From CBDBJL01 sp965206365 (GTDB taxonomy: Bacteria > Pseudomonadota > Alphaproteobacteria > JABAAW01 > JAHZMA01), in assembly GCA_965206365.1 (NCBI GenBank), contig CBDBJL010000004.1, positions 1-64,000 of the forward strand: DNA of 64,000 nucleotides, written 5' to 3'. The position numbers were made by a program, and so were the translations under genes. The notes under the pieces were generated by a model. It saw nothing but the letters and a program-made list of their open reading frames with translations, was not told where the DNA came from and did no database searches. Positions 42,827 to 51,893 of this stretch are shown piece after piece. Each line of letters starts with the position of its first letter. The first letter of the stretch is position 1.

Positions 42827-43831
42827 ATGATGAATGATTTAATCGATCCCTTTTTAAGAAAAATTACTTACCTGCGCATTTCCGTAACAGATCGTTGCGA
42901 CCTGCGTTGTATTTATTGCATGCCCAAGAACATACGTTTCGTGCCCCGAAAAGATTTGGCCTCCCTAGAGGAGCTTTATCGTTTGGGGTGTATCTTTAGC
43001 GATATTGGGGTTGATAAGTTACGGATTACCGGGGGTGAACCTTTGGTACGCCGTAATATTTTGTGGCTAATTGAAAAATTTAGTACTTTAAAACAAGCTG
43101 GTAAAATTAAAAAATTAGTAATGACCAGCAATGGTTCACAATTAGAAAAAATGGCACCCCAGCTAAAACAAGCTGGAATCGATAGCTTAAATCTTTCCCT
43201 AGATTCTCTCCAACCCGAAAAATTTAATCTCATTACTCGTGGCGGCAATTTAGCCAAAATTCTTCGTGGCATTGAAATCGCCCGTAGCGAAAATATTGCC
43301 CTTAAAATTAATGTTGTTGCCTTAAAAGGCGTTAATGATGATGAATTAGATGATTTCGTAAGATTCGCTGGAGAGAACCAATGCGACTTAACCTTTATTG
43401 AAGTGATGCCAATGGGCGAGCTTGATAATGGCAACCGCCTTACACAATATTTACCCCTGGATGAGGTGAAAACCCATCTTATGAAAAATTGGGATTTAAC
43501 GCCAATTCCCTACCAATCAGGCGGGCCTGCCCGTTATCAACAATGTGCCCAAACAGGAAGAAAAATTGGCTTTATCACACCGCTCACACAAAATTTTTGT
43601 GAGAATTGTAACCGCGTTCGAATCACCGCAACTGGGCGTCTCTACAGCTGTTTAGGACAAGAAAATCAGGTAGATTTACTGCAAATCATGCGGGCAAACC
43701 CTGATGATGACGCTTTGGTTATTGTTGCAATTCGACAGGCTATTTTTCAAAAACCAAAAGAGCATGATTTTGTCATTAGTGCCAATAATATTCACTCAAC
43801 GCCTCGCCACATGAACGTAACAGGCGGTTAA
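42827..43831 (+). CDS. moaA: GTP 3',8-cyclase MoaA
   Basis: Radical-SAM enzyme for the first step of molybdenum cofactor synthesis. The N-terminal 4Fe-4S site is TDRCDLRCIYC with C24, C28 and C31. The C-terminal substrate-binding cluster uses C258, C261 and C275 (FCENCNRVRIT and YSCLG). The essential C-terminal GG is present (NVTGG). Length 334 residues is standard. nadK starts three bases after the stop. No other mo* gene is in the window. Confidence 0.96.
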   Translation: MMNDLIDPFLRKITYLRISVTDRCDLRCIYCMPKNIRFVPRKDLASLEELYRLGCIFSDIGVDKLRITGGEPLVRRNILWLIEKFSTLKQAGKIKKLVMTSNGSQLEKMAPQLKQAGIDSLNLSLDSLQPEKFNLITRGGNLAKILRGIEIARSENIALKINVVALKGVNDDELDDFVRFAGENQCDLTFIEVMPMGELDNGNRLTQYLPLDEVKTHLMKNWDLTPIPYQSGGPARYQQCAQTGRKIGFITPLTQNFCENCNRVRITATGRLYSCLGQENQVDLLQIMRANPDDDALVIVAIRQAIFQKPKEHDFVISANNIHSTPRHMNVTGG

Positions 43832-43834
43832 AAC

Positions 43835-44605
43835 ATGGAAAAAAAAATTACGATCTTAGCAAGCGATACTCCCCATGCCCAAGCCACATTGCAAGCCCTT
43901 CAACGGCAAATAACCCCTGTTGCCCTTGAAGATGCTGATATGATAATTACGATTGGTGGTGATGGCATGATGCTGAAAACCTTGCACCAAACTCTTGTAG
44001 AACGTAGCTTACCAGTTTATGGAATTAACCGTGGTTCTTATGGTTTTTTAATGAATATTTTAAATGATGGCGATACCATGCTTGAGAAAATTTCACAAGC
44101 CGAGCTTATTACCCTGTATCCATTAATGATGGAAGCTTACGATTCTCAAGGTGAATTGAGATCGCACTACGCGATTAATGAAATTTCTTTGTTTCGACGC
44201 ACCGCGCAAATCGCAAAATTAAAAGTTATTATTGATGATGAGGTTCGTATGGAAAGCCTATGGTGCGATGGCATTATCGTAGCAACGCCCGCCGGTAGTA
44301 CGGCTTATAATTATGCTGCTTATGGTTCGATCGTCCCTCTAGGCTCTAACATGCTATCGCTTACCCCAATTTCACCCTTTCGCCCCCCGCGCTGGCGTGG
44401 CGCGTTACTAAACCATAAATCTGTCGTTAGCATTGAAATTATCGAGCAAGATAAACGTCCGATTTCAGCTGTTGCCGATAATGTTGAAATTATCAATGTC
44501 TCTACGATCAAAATATTTGAAGATCGACGGAAACCCATGCAACTATTATTTAATCCAGATGCTCATCTTGCTGATCGAATTTTAAAACAACAATTTATCA
44601 CCTAA
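43835..44605 (+). CDS. nadK: NAD kinase
   Basis: Phosphorylates NAD to NADP. The catalytic GGDG motif is in IITIGGDGMMLKTLH, followed by YGINRGSYGFLMN, the NE motif in YAINEISLFR and the glycine-rich loop TPAGSTAYNYAAYGSIVPLGS. At 256 residues it is the short alphaproteobacterial form. It lies between moaA (3 bases) and gor (21 bases), probably one transcript; NADPH made from its product is used by Gor. Confidence 0.94.
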   Translation: MEKKITILASDTPHAQATLQALQRQITPVALEDADMIITIGGDGMMLKTLHQTLVERSLPVYGINRGSYGFLMNILNDGDTMLEKISQAELITLYPLMMEAYDSQGELRSHYAINEISLFRRTAQIAKLKVIIDDEVRMESLWCDGIIVATPAGSTAYNYAAYGSIVPLGSNMLSLTPISPFRPPRWRGALLNHKSVVSIEIIEQDKRPISAVADNVEIINVSTIKIFEDRRKPMQLLFNPDAHLADRILKQQFIT

Positions 44606-44626
44606 ATTCGCTTGGAAACTTAGTTT

Positions 44627-46015
44627 ATGTCTGATTTTGATTATGATCTTTTTGTTATTGGTGCCGGCTCTGCTGGGGTGCGCGCGGCGCGACGCGCTGC
44701 AAAATTCGGCAAAAAAACCGCAATTGCTGAATCACGTTTCTTAGGTGGAACTTGCGTTAATGTTGGTTGCGTGCCCAAGAAATTATTTTTTTATGCTGCT
44801 GAATTTGGCAAAAATTTGGCAGAAATCTCGGCATTAGGTTGGAACGTACAAGCGGATTTCAACTGGAATATTTTGCGTGATAATAAAACCCAAGAAATTG
44901 AACACCTCAATCATATTTATGCTAATTTGCTAGAAAATTCTACGGTTCAGCTTTATCGCCAACAGGCTCGTTTGCTTACCAACCATCGGGTTCAACTGGA
45001 ATCAGGCACAGAAATTAGTGCGGAAAAAATTTTAATTACCACAGGCGGCACAGCGATACGCCCTGATATTCCAGGTGGCGAATATTGCCTCGTTTCTGAT
45101 GATTTATTTTATCTTCCCACCTTACCGAAAAAAATTTTGATTGTTGGTGGTGGTTATATTGGCGTTGAATTTAGCTGTATTCTATCTTATTTAGGCGTTC
45201 AGGTTACCCAGGCTTTGCGTAGCCAACAATCTTTTTTGCGCGGATTTGATAGTGAAATCACCACGCATCTTAACAAAATTATTGCGCATAATAAAAATAT
45301 TCAACAAATCTACACAACTCCTGAAGCGATTATGAAAAATAGCAATGGCACTTTATCGGCAAAATTACAAGATGGCACTTCCTGGCAAGGTGATGCTGTT
45401 TTATGGGCAACAGGACGCAAAGCCAATATTGAAAATTTAGGAGTTGCACAAATCGGAATTCAATGTGATCAAAAAGGTTTTATTATCACTGATGCTGATT
45501 TTTGCACCTCAATTGATTCTATTTTTGCTTTGGGAGATGTGATTGGTACCGATGCTTTAACTCCAATTGCAATTCGCCAGGCGATGATTTTTACGAATAA
45601 CCAATTTCATGATAAGGGCAGAAAGCAAATCATGAATTATGACGCAATTGCCAAAGCCGTTTTTGCCTTGCCTCCGATTGGAAGCGTTGGGCTTGATGAA
45701 ACACAAGCTTTAGCAAAACATCAGAAAATTCATATTTACCGCAGTGAGTTTCGCGCCTTAAAATATAGCCTCAACAAAACGAATCAAGTTGATCCTGAAA
45801 AAATATTCATGAAGCTTATTGTCAGTGCTAAAGATGATCTTGTCGTGGGTTGTCATATTATTTGCCCCGATGCCGCTGAAATTATCCAATTAATGGGCAG
45901 TTTAATCTTACAAAAAACTACAAAAACCCAACTGGATGAAACCATTGCCTTGCACCCAAGCTCGGCTGAAGAATTGGTAACCATGCTGGGCGAACCCGAA
46001 ATCAAACAAATCTGA
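44627..46015 (+). CDS. gor: Glutathione-disulfide reductase
   Basis: FAD/NADPH flavoenzyme that keeps glutathione reduced. FAD motif GAGSAGVRAARRAA (12-25), redox pair in GGTCVNVGCVPKK (C43, C48), NADPH motif VGGGYIGVEF, and the C-terminal active-site base in LHPSSAEELVTM. The residues ALRSQQSFLRGFD after the NADPH fold resemble the glutathione reductase class rather than lipoamide or mercuric reductases. Length 462 residues. Its TGA overlaps the next ATG by one base. Confidence 0.92.
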   Translation: MSDFDYDLFVIGAGSAGVRAARRAAKFGKKTAIAESRFLGGTCVNVGCVPKKLFFYAAEFGKNLAEISALGWNVQADFNWNILRDNKTQEIEHLNHIYANLLENSTVQLYRQQARLLTNHRVQLESGTEISAEKILITTGGTAIRPDIPGGEYCLVSDDLFYLPTLPKKILIVGGGYIGVEFSCILSYLGVQVTQALRSQQSFLRGFDSEITTHLNKIIAHNKNIQQIYTTPEAIMKNSNGTLSAKLQDGTSWQGDAVLWATGRKANIENLGVAQIGIQCDQKGFIITDADFCTSIDSIFALGDVIGTDALTPIAIRQAMIFTNNQFHDKGRKQIMNYDAIAKAVFALPPIGSVGLDETQALAKHQKIHIYRSEFRALKYSLNKTNQVDPEKIFMKLIVSAKDDLVVGCHIICPDAAEIIQLMGSLILQKTTKTQLDETIALHPSSAEELVTMLGEPEIKQI

Positions 46016-46500
46016 TGGACCGAATTGCAAATCCCGCTGTAAAGCAGGCGATGATGCGAGGTTTTTTTGGCATTGGTGTTGAAAATCTTTCCAAACCCCA
46101 TAATGCCGGAAGCTTGTATCGTACCGCCCATGCCTTTAATGCCAGCTTTGTGTTTGCCATTGCGCCAGAGCTACAAATTCGAAAAATTTTGCAAGTCGAT
46201 ACCTCACACACTGCGCGCCATGTGCCTTTTTATGCCGTTGAAACTCTCAATGAATTACCAATGCCCCATAACGCACAGTTAGTTGGCATCGAATTGATAG
46301 AAACCGCCGAAGAACTCCCACAATTTATTCATCCCGAGCGTGCCGTTTACATTTTGGGTCCGGAAAAAGGCTCTCTAAACGAAGCCACAATCGCAAAATG
46401 TCAGCATATCATTAAGATTCCAACAAAGTTTTGTGTTAATGTTGGAATTGCAGGGGCAATTGTCCTTTATGATCGTTATCAAAAAAAAACTAGAACCTAA
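46015..46500 (+). CDS. SpoU/TrmH-family RNA methyltransferase
   Basis: 161-residue SPOUT methylase (trefoil-knot fold) that 2'-O-methylates tRNA or rRNA. Motif 1 is NLSKPHNAGSLYRTAHAF (with the conserved N-x-G-x-x-R), motif 2 YILGPEKGSLNEATIAKC, and motif 3 IPTKFCVNVGIAGAIVLYDRY. The protein lacks the N-terminal substrate-binding extension of RlmB/TrmH, so it is closest to the minimal type. The precise target cannot be told. It is translationally coupled to gor by a TGATG overlap. Confidence 0.85.
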   Translation: MDRIANPAVKQAMMRGFFGIGVENLSKPHNAGSLYRTAHAFNASFVFAIAPELQIRKILQVDTSHTARHVPFYAVETLNELPMPHNAQLVGIELIETAEELPQFIHPERAVYILGPEKGSLNEATIAKCQHIIKIPTKFCVNVGIAGAIVLYDRYQKKTRT

Positions 46501-46572
46501 ACTTATTATGTTTTAAAATAGGCAACCTGTGATGCAGTGATTTGCATCGATGCTCACAACAAAGGAGAGATC

Positions 46573-47157
46573 ATGCCAACCCCGTTCCAACGATTTGCAA
46601 AAAAAATAGTAACCGTTAATTTCCTTGTGGGATTTTGCCTATCTGGTTTCTTGCAAATAAGCCCTCAACTAGCCTATGCCAATAGTGCACCTAAATTAAT
46701 TGCTATTTCCGATGATTGGCAAATGATCTTATTCTATGATGACAATACCCGTTCATGCACCCTAAGCAATCAAGCAAAAAAACCTGAAAAAACACAAATA
46801 AATCCAAACGAACTCCAACAAATCGGTCAGGCCAATGCCTATTTTTTTATTACGAATTGGCCAAAACGCCAAGAATATTTTGCGCTTTCAGCGCGTTCGC
46901 ATCTATTGTTGCATAAAACCAAGCCGGGCTGGTTTTTATTTCCCGATAATAGCCGATTTTCTTTACAACAAGATGATATTTATGTTCGCCCTGATGCGAA
47001 GAATCGAGCGAAGATTCTTCAGCTTCTGCGCCAACATTTAAATCTGCAAATGGTGAATTATAGTCAAGATAATGTAGAAACCCGAACGAATTTTCGCTTA
47101 GAAGGCATTGATAACGCTTTAGCAATATTGTTGCAATATTGTCCTTTACCAGAATAA
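46573..47157 (+). CDS. Secreted IalB-like (invasion-associated locus B family) protein
   Basis: Exported protein of about 194 residues. The start at 46573 follows a strong AAGGAG (46562-46567); an upstream in-frame ATG at 46537 has no such signal. The signal peptide has a KK n-region and hydrophobic core VNFLVGFCLSGFLQI, with cleavage likely after AYA. The mature part (DDWQMILFYDDNTRSCTLSNQ, AYFFITNWP, a C-terminal FRLEGIDNAL) has the layout of the IalB family found in many free-living alphaproteobacteria, despite the name. No invasion role is implied. It overlaps the longest reading of the phosphatase frame that follows. Confidence 0.6.
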   Translation: MPTPFQRFAKKIVTVNFLVGFCLSGFLQISPQLAYANSAPKLIAISDDWQMILFYDDNTRSCTLSNQAKKPEKTQINPNELQQIGQANAYFFITNWPKRQEYFALSARSHLLLHKTKPGWFLFPDNSRFSLQQDDIYVRPDAKNRAKILQLLRQHLNLQMVNYSQDNVETRTNFRLEGIDNALAILLQYCPLPE

Positions 47158-47837
47158 AACGAACTTTAGATAGTATTATTTTGCAAACAAATTTTTGGTT
47201 AATTCGCCACGCCCCCATTTGCGAGCAAACGCGATGCACCGTAGGAAAATTTATTGGGCAAACTGACCTGCCCTGCAAGATCCATTACCCCACACAATTG
47301 AAAATGTTGGTTGCCACTTTGCCACAAAAATCACCGATCATTACCAGTACCTTAAAACGGACTCAACAAACGGCTGATGCCCTAGAAGAATATGGACTAG
47401 ACTATCATACGCGCCAAACCAGCAAATCGTTTAACGAACAAAATTTTGGTGATTGGGAAGAGATGACCTATGATGCGCAATATCTTGCCTGCCCACAATT
47501 TTGGGAAAACCCGATCTATAATCGCCCTCCCAATGGGGAAAGTTTTGCCGATCTGGTTAAGCGTGTAGGAAGTAGCATTTTACGATATGGCAAGAAACAC
47601 GCCAAGAATGCGAATAATAATGTTATTATCATTACCCATGCTGGTGTGATTCGTGCTTGTTTATACCAGGCAACCCACCAAAGTACAAATAGCAACGAGA
47701 ATATGGATTTACTGCAACAAGCCCTGCATACCCAAATTGCTCCACTTTCATTAAGCTGCTTTACCTATGAAAGCCAGAATCATCGCCTGCATTGCCACGC
47801 TGAGAAAATCAACCTTTTCCCAAATGGTTGTCAATAA
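47139..47837 (+). CDS. Histidine phosphatase, CobC-like
   Basis: Histidine phosphatase with the phospho-acceptor motif LIRHAP (RHG variant, the G replaced by A) and the second catalytic His in IITHAGVIRA. FGDWEEMTYD and SFADLVKRV are typical of the alpha-ribazole phosphatase (CobC) branch. The frame is open from TTG 47139, but TTG 47181 (giving MQTNFWLIRHAP) would avoid overlap with the upstream gene and suit the family better. Its position just before cobU favours a role in the nucleotide loop of cobalamin, but other phosphoglycerate-mutase-like functions cannot be excluded. Confidence 0.75.
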   Translation: MSFTRIKRTLDSIILQTNFWLIRHAPICEQTRCTVGKFIGQTDLPCKIHYPTQLKMLVATLPQKSPIITSTLKRTQQTADALEEYGLDYHTRQTSKSFNEQNFGDWEEMTYDAQYLACPQFWENPIYNRPPNGESFADLVKRVGSSILRYGKKHAKNANNNVIIITHAGVIRACLYQATHQSTNSNENMDLLQQALHTQIAPLSLSCFTYESQNHRLHCHAEKINLFPNGCQ

Positions 47838-47859
47838 TGCCAAAAATTCTGTTCCAATA

Positions 47860-48390
47860 ATGAACCAATCTTATCTAATTCTTGGAGGTATTCGCTCTGG
47901 TAAAAGCCAATATGGTATGGATCTGGCGTGCCAGCTTGCCAAGAAATTTAATTCGCAAAAAATCTTTCTCGCCACAAGTGACCCTGAAGATATTTCTATG
48001 CATGAGAGGATTATCAAACATAAAAACCAACGAGGGAATGATTGGCAACTTGTGGAAATTCCTCTTGAAATTGCAGATTTTATTAAAAACTCTTCGCAAA
48101 ATACAATTATTTTGCTAGACTGCTTAACTCTATGGCTGAATAATATCCTGCCAGATCAAAATTCTTTTCATGAATATCTAAATAATCTATGCGATGCCAT
48201 TACCCATATTAATCAAAATAAAAATATGCATCTAATTATCATTAGTAACGAGATCGGATTAAGTCCGCATCATGATCATAAAATTGTCCGTAAATTTGTT
48301 GATATGCATGGTGAAATGAACCAAAAATTAGCCCGCATTTGCAATAAGGTCTTCTTAATAACCGCAGGCTTACCCCAAATTTTAAAATAG
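47860..48390 (+). CDS. cobU: Adenosylcobinamide kinase/guanylyltransferase CobU (CobP)
   Basis: Phosphorylates and guanylylates adenosylcobinamide before the lower ligand is attached. P-loop GGIRSGKSQYG near the N-terminus, HKNQRGNDWQLVEIP, the Asp in LLDCLTLWLNNIL, and IISNEIGLS match the CobU/CobP fold. An in-frame extension back to 47767 overlaps the phosphatase gene; ATG 47860 puts the P-loop at the normal distance, giving 176 residues. It is followed by cobW after 14 bases. The other nucleotide-loop genes (cobS, cobT) are not in the window. Confidence 0.92.
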   Translation: MNQSYLILGGIRSGKSQYGMDLACQLAKKFNSQKIFLATSDPEDISMHERIIKHKNQRGNDWQLVEIPLEIADFIKNSSQNTIILLDCLTLWLNNILPDQNSFHEYLNNLCDAITHINQNKNMHLIIISNEIGLSPHHDHKIVRKFVDMHGEMNQKLARICNKVFLITAGLPQILK

Positions 48391-48404
48391 GAAATTATGC
48401 ACCA

Positions 48405-49508
48405 ATGCTTACAACCAATAAATTAGAAAAAAAAATAGCGACAACCATTTTTACCGGCTTCTTGGGTTCCGGAAAAACCAGCCTTATTCGTTCGTTAGCA
48501 TTAAATGCTAAGGGGCAAAAATTTGCCTTTTTAATTAATGAGTTTGGCGATTTAGGCATTGATGGTCAAATATTATCGGGTTGTGGCAGGGAAGATTGCG
48601 ATGAATTAGCGATCAATGATGAGGATATTATTGAACTTGCCAATGGCTGCATTTGTTGTAGTGTAGCCGATGATTTTTTGCCCGCAATGGAAAAAATATT
48701 AGCACGCAACAAAAATCCCAAGACTGAAATTGATCATATCATCATTGAAACTTCAGGACTCGCCCTGCCCAAGCCTTTGATAAAAGCCTTTAATTGGCCT
48801 AGCATCAAACCTTATCTTAGCGTAGATAGTGTAATTACTTTGGTGGATAGCCAGGCTATTTGTGCCGGATTATTAACGCAAAATCGGGAAAAAATTGAAA
48901 AATTACGACAAAATGATGATGTTTTAACCCATGAAACCCCTTTGGAAGAATTATTTGAAGAACAATTGCAATGTGCCGATATTGTAATTTTAAGCAAAGC
49001 TGATTGTGTAACTGCAGAGCAATTACAACAGATTAAAACAAGCATTGCACCCCATCTACGCCCAGGCACGAAAATATTGCCTTCCAAAAATAGCAAAATT
49101 TCGCCTAATTTACTTTTGGGATTAGGGGCAAAAGCGGAAGATGATTTAGATTCGCGTTATTCGCATCATGATGATGGCCATGCGCACGACCATGATGATT
49201 TTACCAGTTTCGTGGTAAAATTAGCCCCAATGACAAATCAGAAAACTCAAATGCTAGAAACCACCCTGAAAACACTCATTGCCACCCATGATATTTTGCG
49301 CATCAAAGGCTTTATTGCCTATGCTAACATCCCCCGACGTGAAATTATTCAAGCTGTAGGGCCTCATGTTAATCGGTATTTTGACCGTGATTGGCATGCC
49401 AATGAAACCCCTGAATCTGTTTTAGTCTTTATTGGCGAAGCTAGCATGCCACGCGCTTTAATTTCCCAAGAATTGCAAAAATTAGAGCGATCATTCTCTC
49501 AATGTTAA
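48405..49508 (+). CDS. cobW: CobW-type metal-chaperone GTPase
   Basis: G3E-family P-loop GTPase, 367 residues. GxxGSGKT is in FTGFLGSGKTSL (Walker A at about 18-26), the metal motif is GCICC (C82, C84, C85), and IIETSGLALPKPLI is typical of CobW. A short His/Asp-rich patch (SHHDDGHAHDHDD, about 252-264) separates the GTPase and C-terminal CobW domains. CobW supplies cobalt in pathways with the CobNST chelatase; here only CbiX is visible, so it may feed CbiX or serve another metal. It follows cobU directly, which supports a cobalamin role. Confidence 0.9.
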   Translation: MLTTNKLEKKIATTIFTGFLGSGKTSLIRSLALNAKGQKFAFLINEFGDLGIDGQILSGCGREDCDELAINDEDIIELANGCICCSVADDFLPAMEKILARNKNPKTEIDHIIIETSGLALPKPLIKAFNWPSIKPYLSVDSVITLVDSQAICAGLLTQNREKIEKLRQNDDVLTHETPLEELFEEQLQCADIVILSKADCVTAEQLQQIKTSIAPHLRPGTKILPSKNSKISPNLLLGLGAKAEDDLDSRYSHHDDGHAHDHDDFTSFVVKLAPMTNQKTQMLETTLKTLIATHDILRIKGFIAYANIPRREIIQAVGPHVNRYFDRDWHANETPESVLVFIGEASMPRALISQELQKLERSFSQC

Positions 49509-49658
49509 TCCTTTTATCGTCCAGCCTCGAAACATGAAACCACAAATAAGCATTCAATTGAAACCTATTCGTAGTTGCCTATCTGACCATTTCCATGTAC
49601 CATGCTAGGTATAAATTGATAAATAATCTTTATAAGTATTTTTGAAAGATTGTAACCG

Positions 49659-50876
49659 TTGGAATTTGAAAATTTTTTTACACAAAAATTAGCCCATTTG
49701 CATGATGAGGGGCATTATCGTTATTTCACTGAAATCGCTCGCAAAGCTGGTGATTTTCCGCATGCACAGCTTTATCAAAATACCGAGGAATATAGCAAAA
49801 TAAAAATTTGGTGCTCGAATGATTATCTTTGTCTAGGGCAACATCCCGAAGTTTTGGCGGCGATGAGCAATGCCATTATGGAAACTGGCGTGGGAGCCGG
49901 TGGCACGCGTAATATTTCTGGAACCCATCATTATCACGTATTATTAGAACGTAAATTGGCTGAGTTTCATCAAAAACCCGCAGCATTGATTTTTACCTCA
50001 GGCTATGTTGCCAATATCACAACCCTAAGCACCTTAGCGCGCCATATTCCTAATGCTATTTTTTATTCCGATGCTGGTAATCATAATTCTATGATTGAGG
50101 GTTTACGCTTAGGATGCGCGGATAAAAGAATCTTTCGCCATAATGATATGGCACATCTAAAAACATTAATTGCCGAAGATGCGCAAAACCGCCCCAAAAT
50201 TATTGTGGTCGAATCTGTTTATTCCATGCATGGCACCATTTGCCCTTTAGCCGATCTTGTTGAAATTGCACGCAATAACCAAGCAATGATCTATCTTGAT
50301 GAAGTTCATGCTGTTGGACTATATGGTAAAAATGGTGGCGGGATTGCACAACAAGAAAATTTAACCTCAGAAATCGATATTCTGCAAGGTACTATGGCAA
50401 AGGCCTTTGGTGCGATTGGGGGCTACATTACTGGAAATGAGGCAATTATTGATTTTATTCGTTCCTACGGTTATGGTTTTATCTTCACCTCCTCACTCCC
50501 CCCTGGAATTTGTGCTGCTATTCTAAAATCTATTGAACTGGTTGAAAATGGCGAGATTATTCGGGCCAAACTGCATAAAATGGCAAACTTATTAAAAAAT
50601 GAATTGCGACAATCTGGCTTACCTCTTGGCAATTCAGTAACCCATATTGTGCCCTTACAAATTGGCAATAGCCATATATGTCGCGACATTTCGAATGAGT
50701 TGCTTTATCAACATAATATTTATGCTCAACCAATTAACTATCCTACCGTTGCGCGTGGGCAAGAGCGTTTGCGGTTTACCCCTAACCCCTTACACTCCAA
50801 AGAAGATGTTATCGAATTGGTAACAATTCTAAAAAATATTTTCTCCAAACGCCAAATTATCTCGCAAGCTTTATAA
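49659..50876 (+). CDS. hemA: 5-aminolevulinate synthase (ALAS)
   Basis: PLP enzyme that condenses glycine and succinyl-CoA to 5-aminolevulinate, the alphaproteobacterial (Shemin) entry to tetrapyrroles. The start is a TTG at 49659, giving EFENFFTQKLAHLHDEGHYRYF as in other ALAS proteins. The PLP lysine is K248 in GTMAKAFGA, with YSMHGTICPLADL and YLDEVHAVGLYG on the cofactor-binding side. Length 405 is standard. It lies 150 bases after cobW, so it likely has its own promoter, and is followed by apaG. It feeds both heme and the cobalamin genes in this window. Confidence 0.96.
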   Translation: MEFENFFTQKLAHLHDEGHYRYFTEIARKAGDFPHAQLYQNTEEYSKIKIWCSNDYLCLGQHPEVLAAMSNAIMETGVGAGGTRNISGTHHYHVLLERKLAEFHQKPAALIFTSGYVANITTLSTLARHIPNAIFYSDAGNHNSMIEGLRLGCADKRIFRHNDMAHLKTLIAEDAQNRPKIIVVESVYSMHGTICPLADLVEIARNNQAMIYLDEVHAVGLYGKNGGGIAQQENLTSEIDILQGTMAKAFGAIGGYITGNEAIIDFIRSYGYGFIFTSSLPPGICAAILKSIELVENGEIIRAKLHKMANLLKNELRQSGLPLGNSVTHIVPLQIGNSHICRDISNELLYQHNIYAQPINYPTVARGQERLRFTPNPLHSKEDVIELVTILKNIFSKRQIISQAL

Positions 50877-50901
50877 TTTTTATCAATCTGAAAGATTTCT
50901 T

Positions 50902-51282
50902 ATGCTTTATCCGATAGAAGTTTCTGTAAAAACAATTTACCTAGATCAGCATTCTAATAATTCTGAGCACCAACATGTATGGGCCTATCACATTACCATC
51001 GAGAATCGCTCTGATGATCAAATTCAACTCCTCAACCGACATTGGAAAATTTCTGATTCCGAGGGGATAACTCGTGAGGTTAAAGGCGAAGGTGTTGTTG
51101 GAAAACAGCCTGTTTTAGAACCTGGCGAGGTTTTTGAATATACCAGCTCAACAATTCTACAAAGCCCTTCTGGATTAATGTTTGGCTATTATGAAATGCA
51201 AACAACTTTAGGCAGACGATTTTTCGTTGATATTCCAGCCTTCTCGTTGGATGCACCAGGGCACAGCCTACGGCTTCATTAA
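50902..51282 (+). CDS. apaG: Co2+/Mg2+ efflux-associated protein ApaG
   Basis: ApaG, a single immunoglobulin-like/fibronectin-III-type domain of 126 residues. The conserved segments ENRSDDQIQLLNRHWKISDSEG, EVKGEGVVGKQPVLEPGE and YTSSTILQSPSGLMFGYYEM are all present. It was linked to cobalt tolerance and Ap4A metabolism in enterobacteria, but its molecular job is unclear. It sits between hemA (25 bases) and folE (23 bases). Confidence 0.95.
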   Translation: MLYPIEVSVKTIYLDQHSNNSEHQHVWAYHITIENRSDDQIQLLNRHWKISDSEGITREVKGEGVVGKQPVLEPGEVFEYTSSTILQSPSGLMFGYYEMQTTLGRRFFVDIPAFSLDAPGHSLRLH

Positions 51283-51305
51283 ATTACAATCAAAAGAAAA
51301 TCATA

Positions 51306-51893
51306 ATGTCACACAAAGATAAAAATAATGGTATTACCCGTAGCGATGCCGAACAAGCCGTTGCCACTCTGATTCAATGGGCTGGTGATGATCCAAAGCG
51401 CGAAGGGTTAAAAAACACCCCAAAACGTGTGGTATCTGCTTATGAAGAATTTTTTGCCGGCTATCAGCAAAATGCAAGTGATCTTATGACAACCACTTTT
51501 AGTGAAACAGAAAACTATACCGAAATGATCCTGCTCAAAGATATTCGCTTTGAATCCCATTGCGAGCATCATCTCGTACCCATTATTGGCAAAGCCCATA
51601 TTGCTTATATTCCCAATAAAAATGTTGTCGGCATCTCTAAATTGGCGCGGCTTGTAGAAATTTATAGCAAAAGACTACAGCTGCAAGAACGAATGACCAT
51701 GCAAATTTCTAATATGATCAATGAACGTCTTGAACCCGCTGGGGTTGCAATCGCCCTGATATCCAACCATCATTGTATCAGTATCCGAGGTATTCACAAA
51801 CATGATAGCAATATGGTTACTCTAAATTTTACCGGAGATTTTAAGCAAACCACACGCCGTGAAGAATTCTTACGATTAATTAAAGCCACATAA
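51306..51893 (+). CDS. folE: GTP cyclohydrolase I
   Basis: Zinc enzyme that makes 7,8-dihydroneopterin triphosphate for folate and related pterins. The zinc ligands are in HCEHHLVP and in NHHCISIRGI; other family parts are GDDPKREGLKNTPKRV, IAYIPNKNVVGISKLARLVEIYSKRLQLQERM and the C-terminal TRREEFLRL. Length 195 residues is normal. The next gene begins immediately after its TAA. Confidence 0.96.
   Translation: MSHKDKNNGITRSDAEQAVATLIQWAGDDPKREGLKNTPKRVVSAYEEFFAGYQQNASDLMTTTFSETENYTEMILLKDIRFESHCEHHLVPIIGKAHIAYIPNKNVVGISKLARLVEIYSKRLQLQERMTMQISNMINERLEPAGVAIALISNHHCISIRGIHKHDSNMVTLNFTGDFKQTTRREEFLRLIKAT

Noticed and set aside
46573..47157. Virulence role for the IalB-like protein
   Set aside because: The family is common in free-living alphaproteobacteria; nothing in the context supports invasion.
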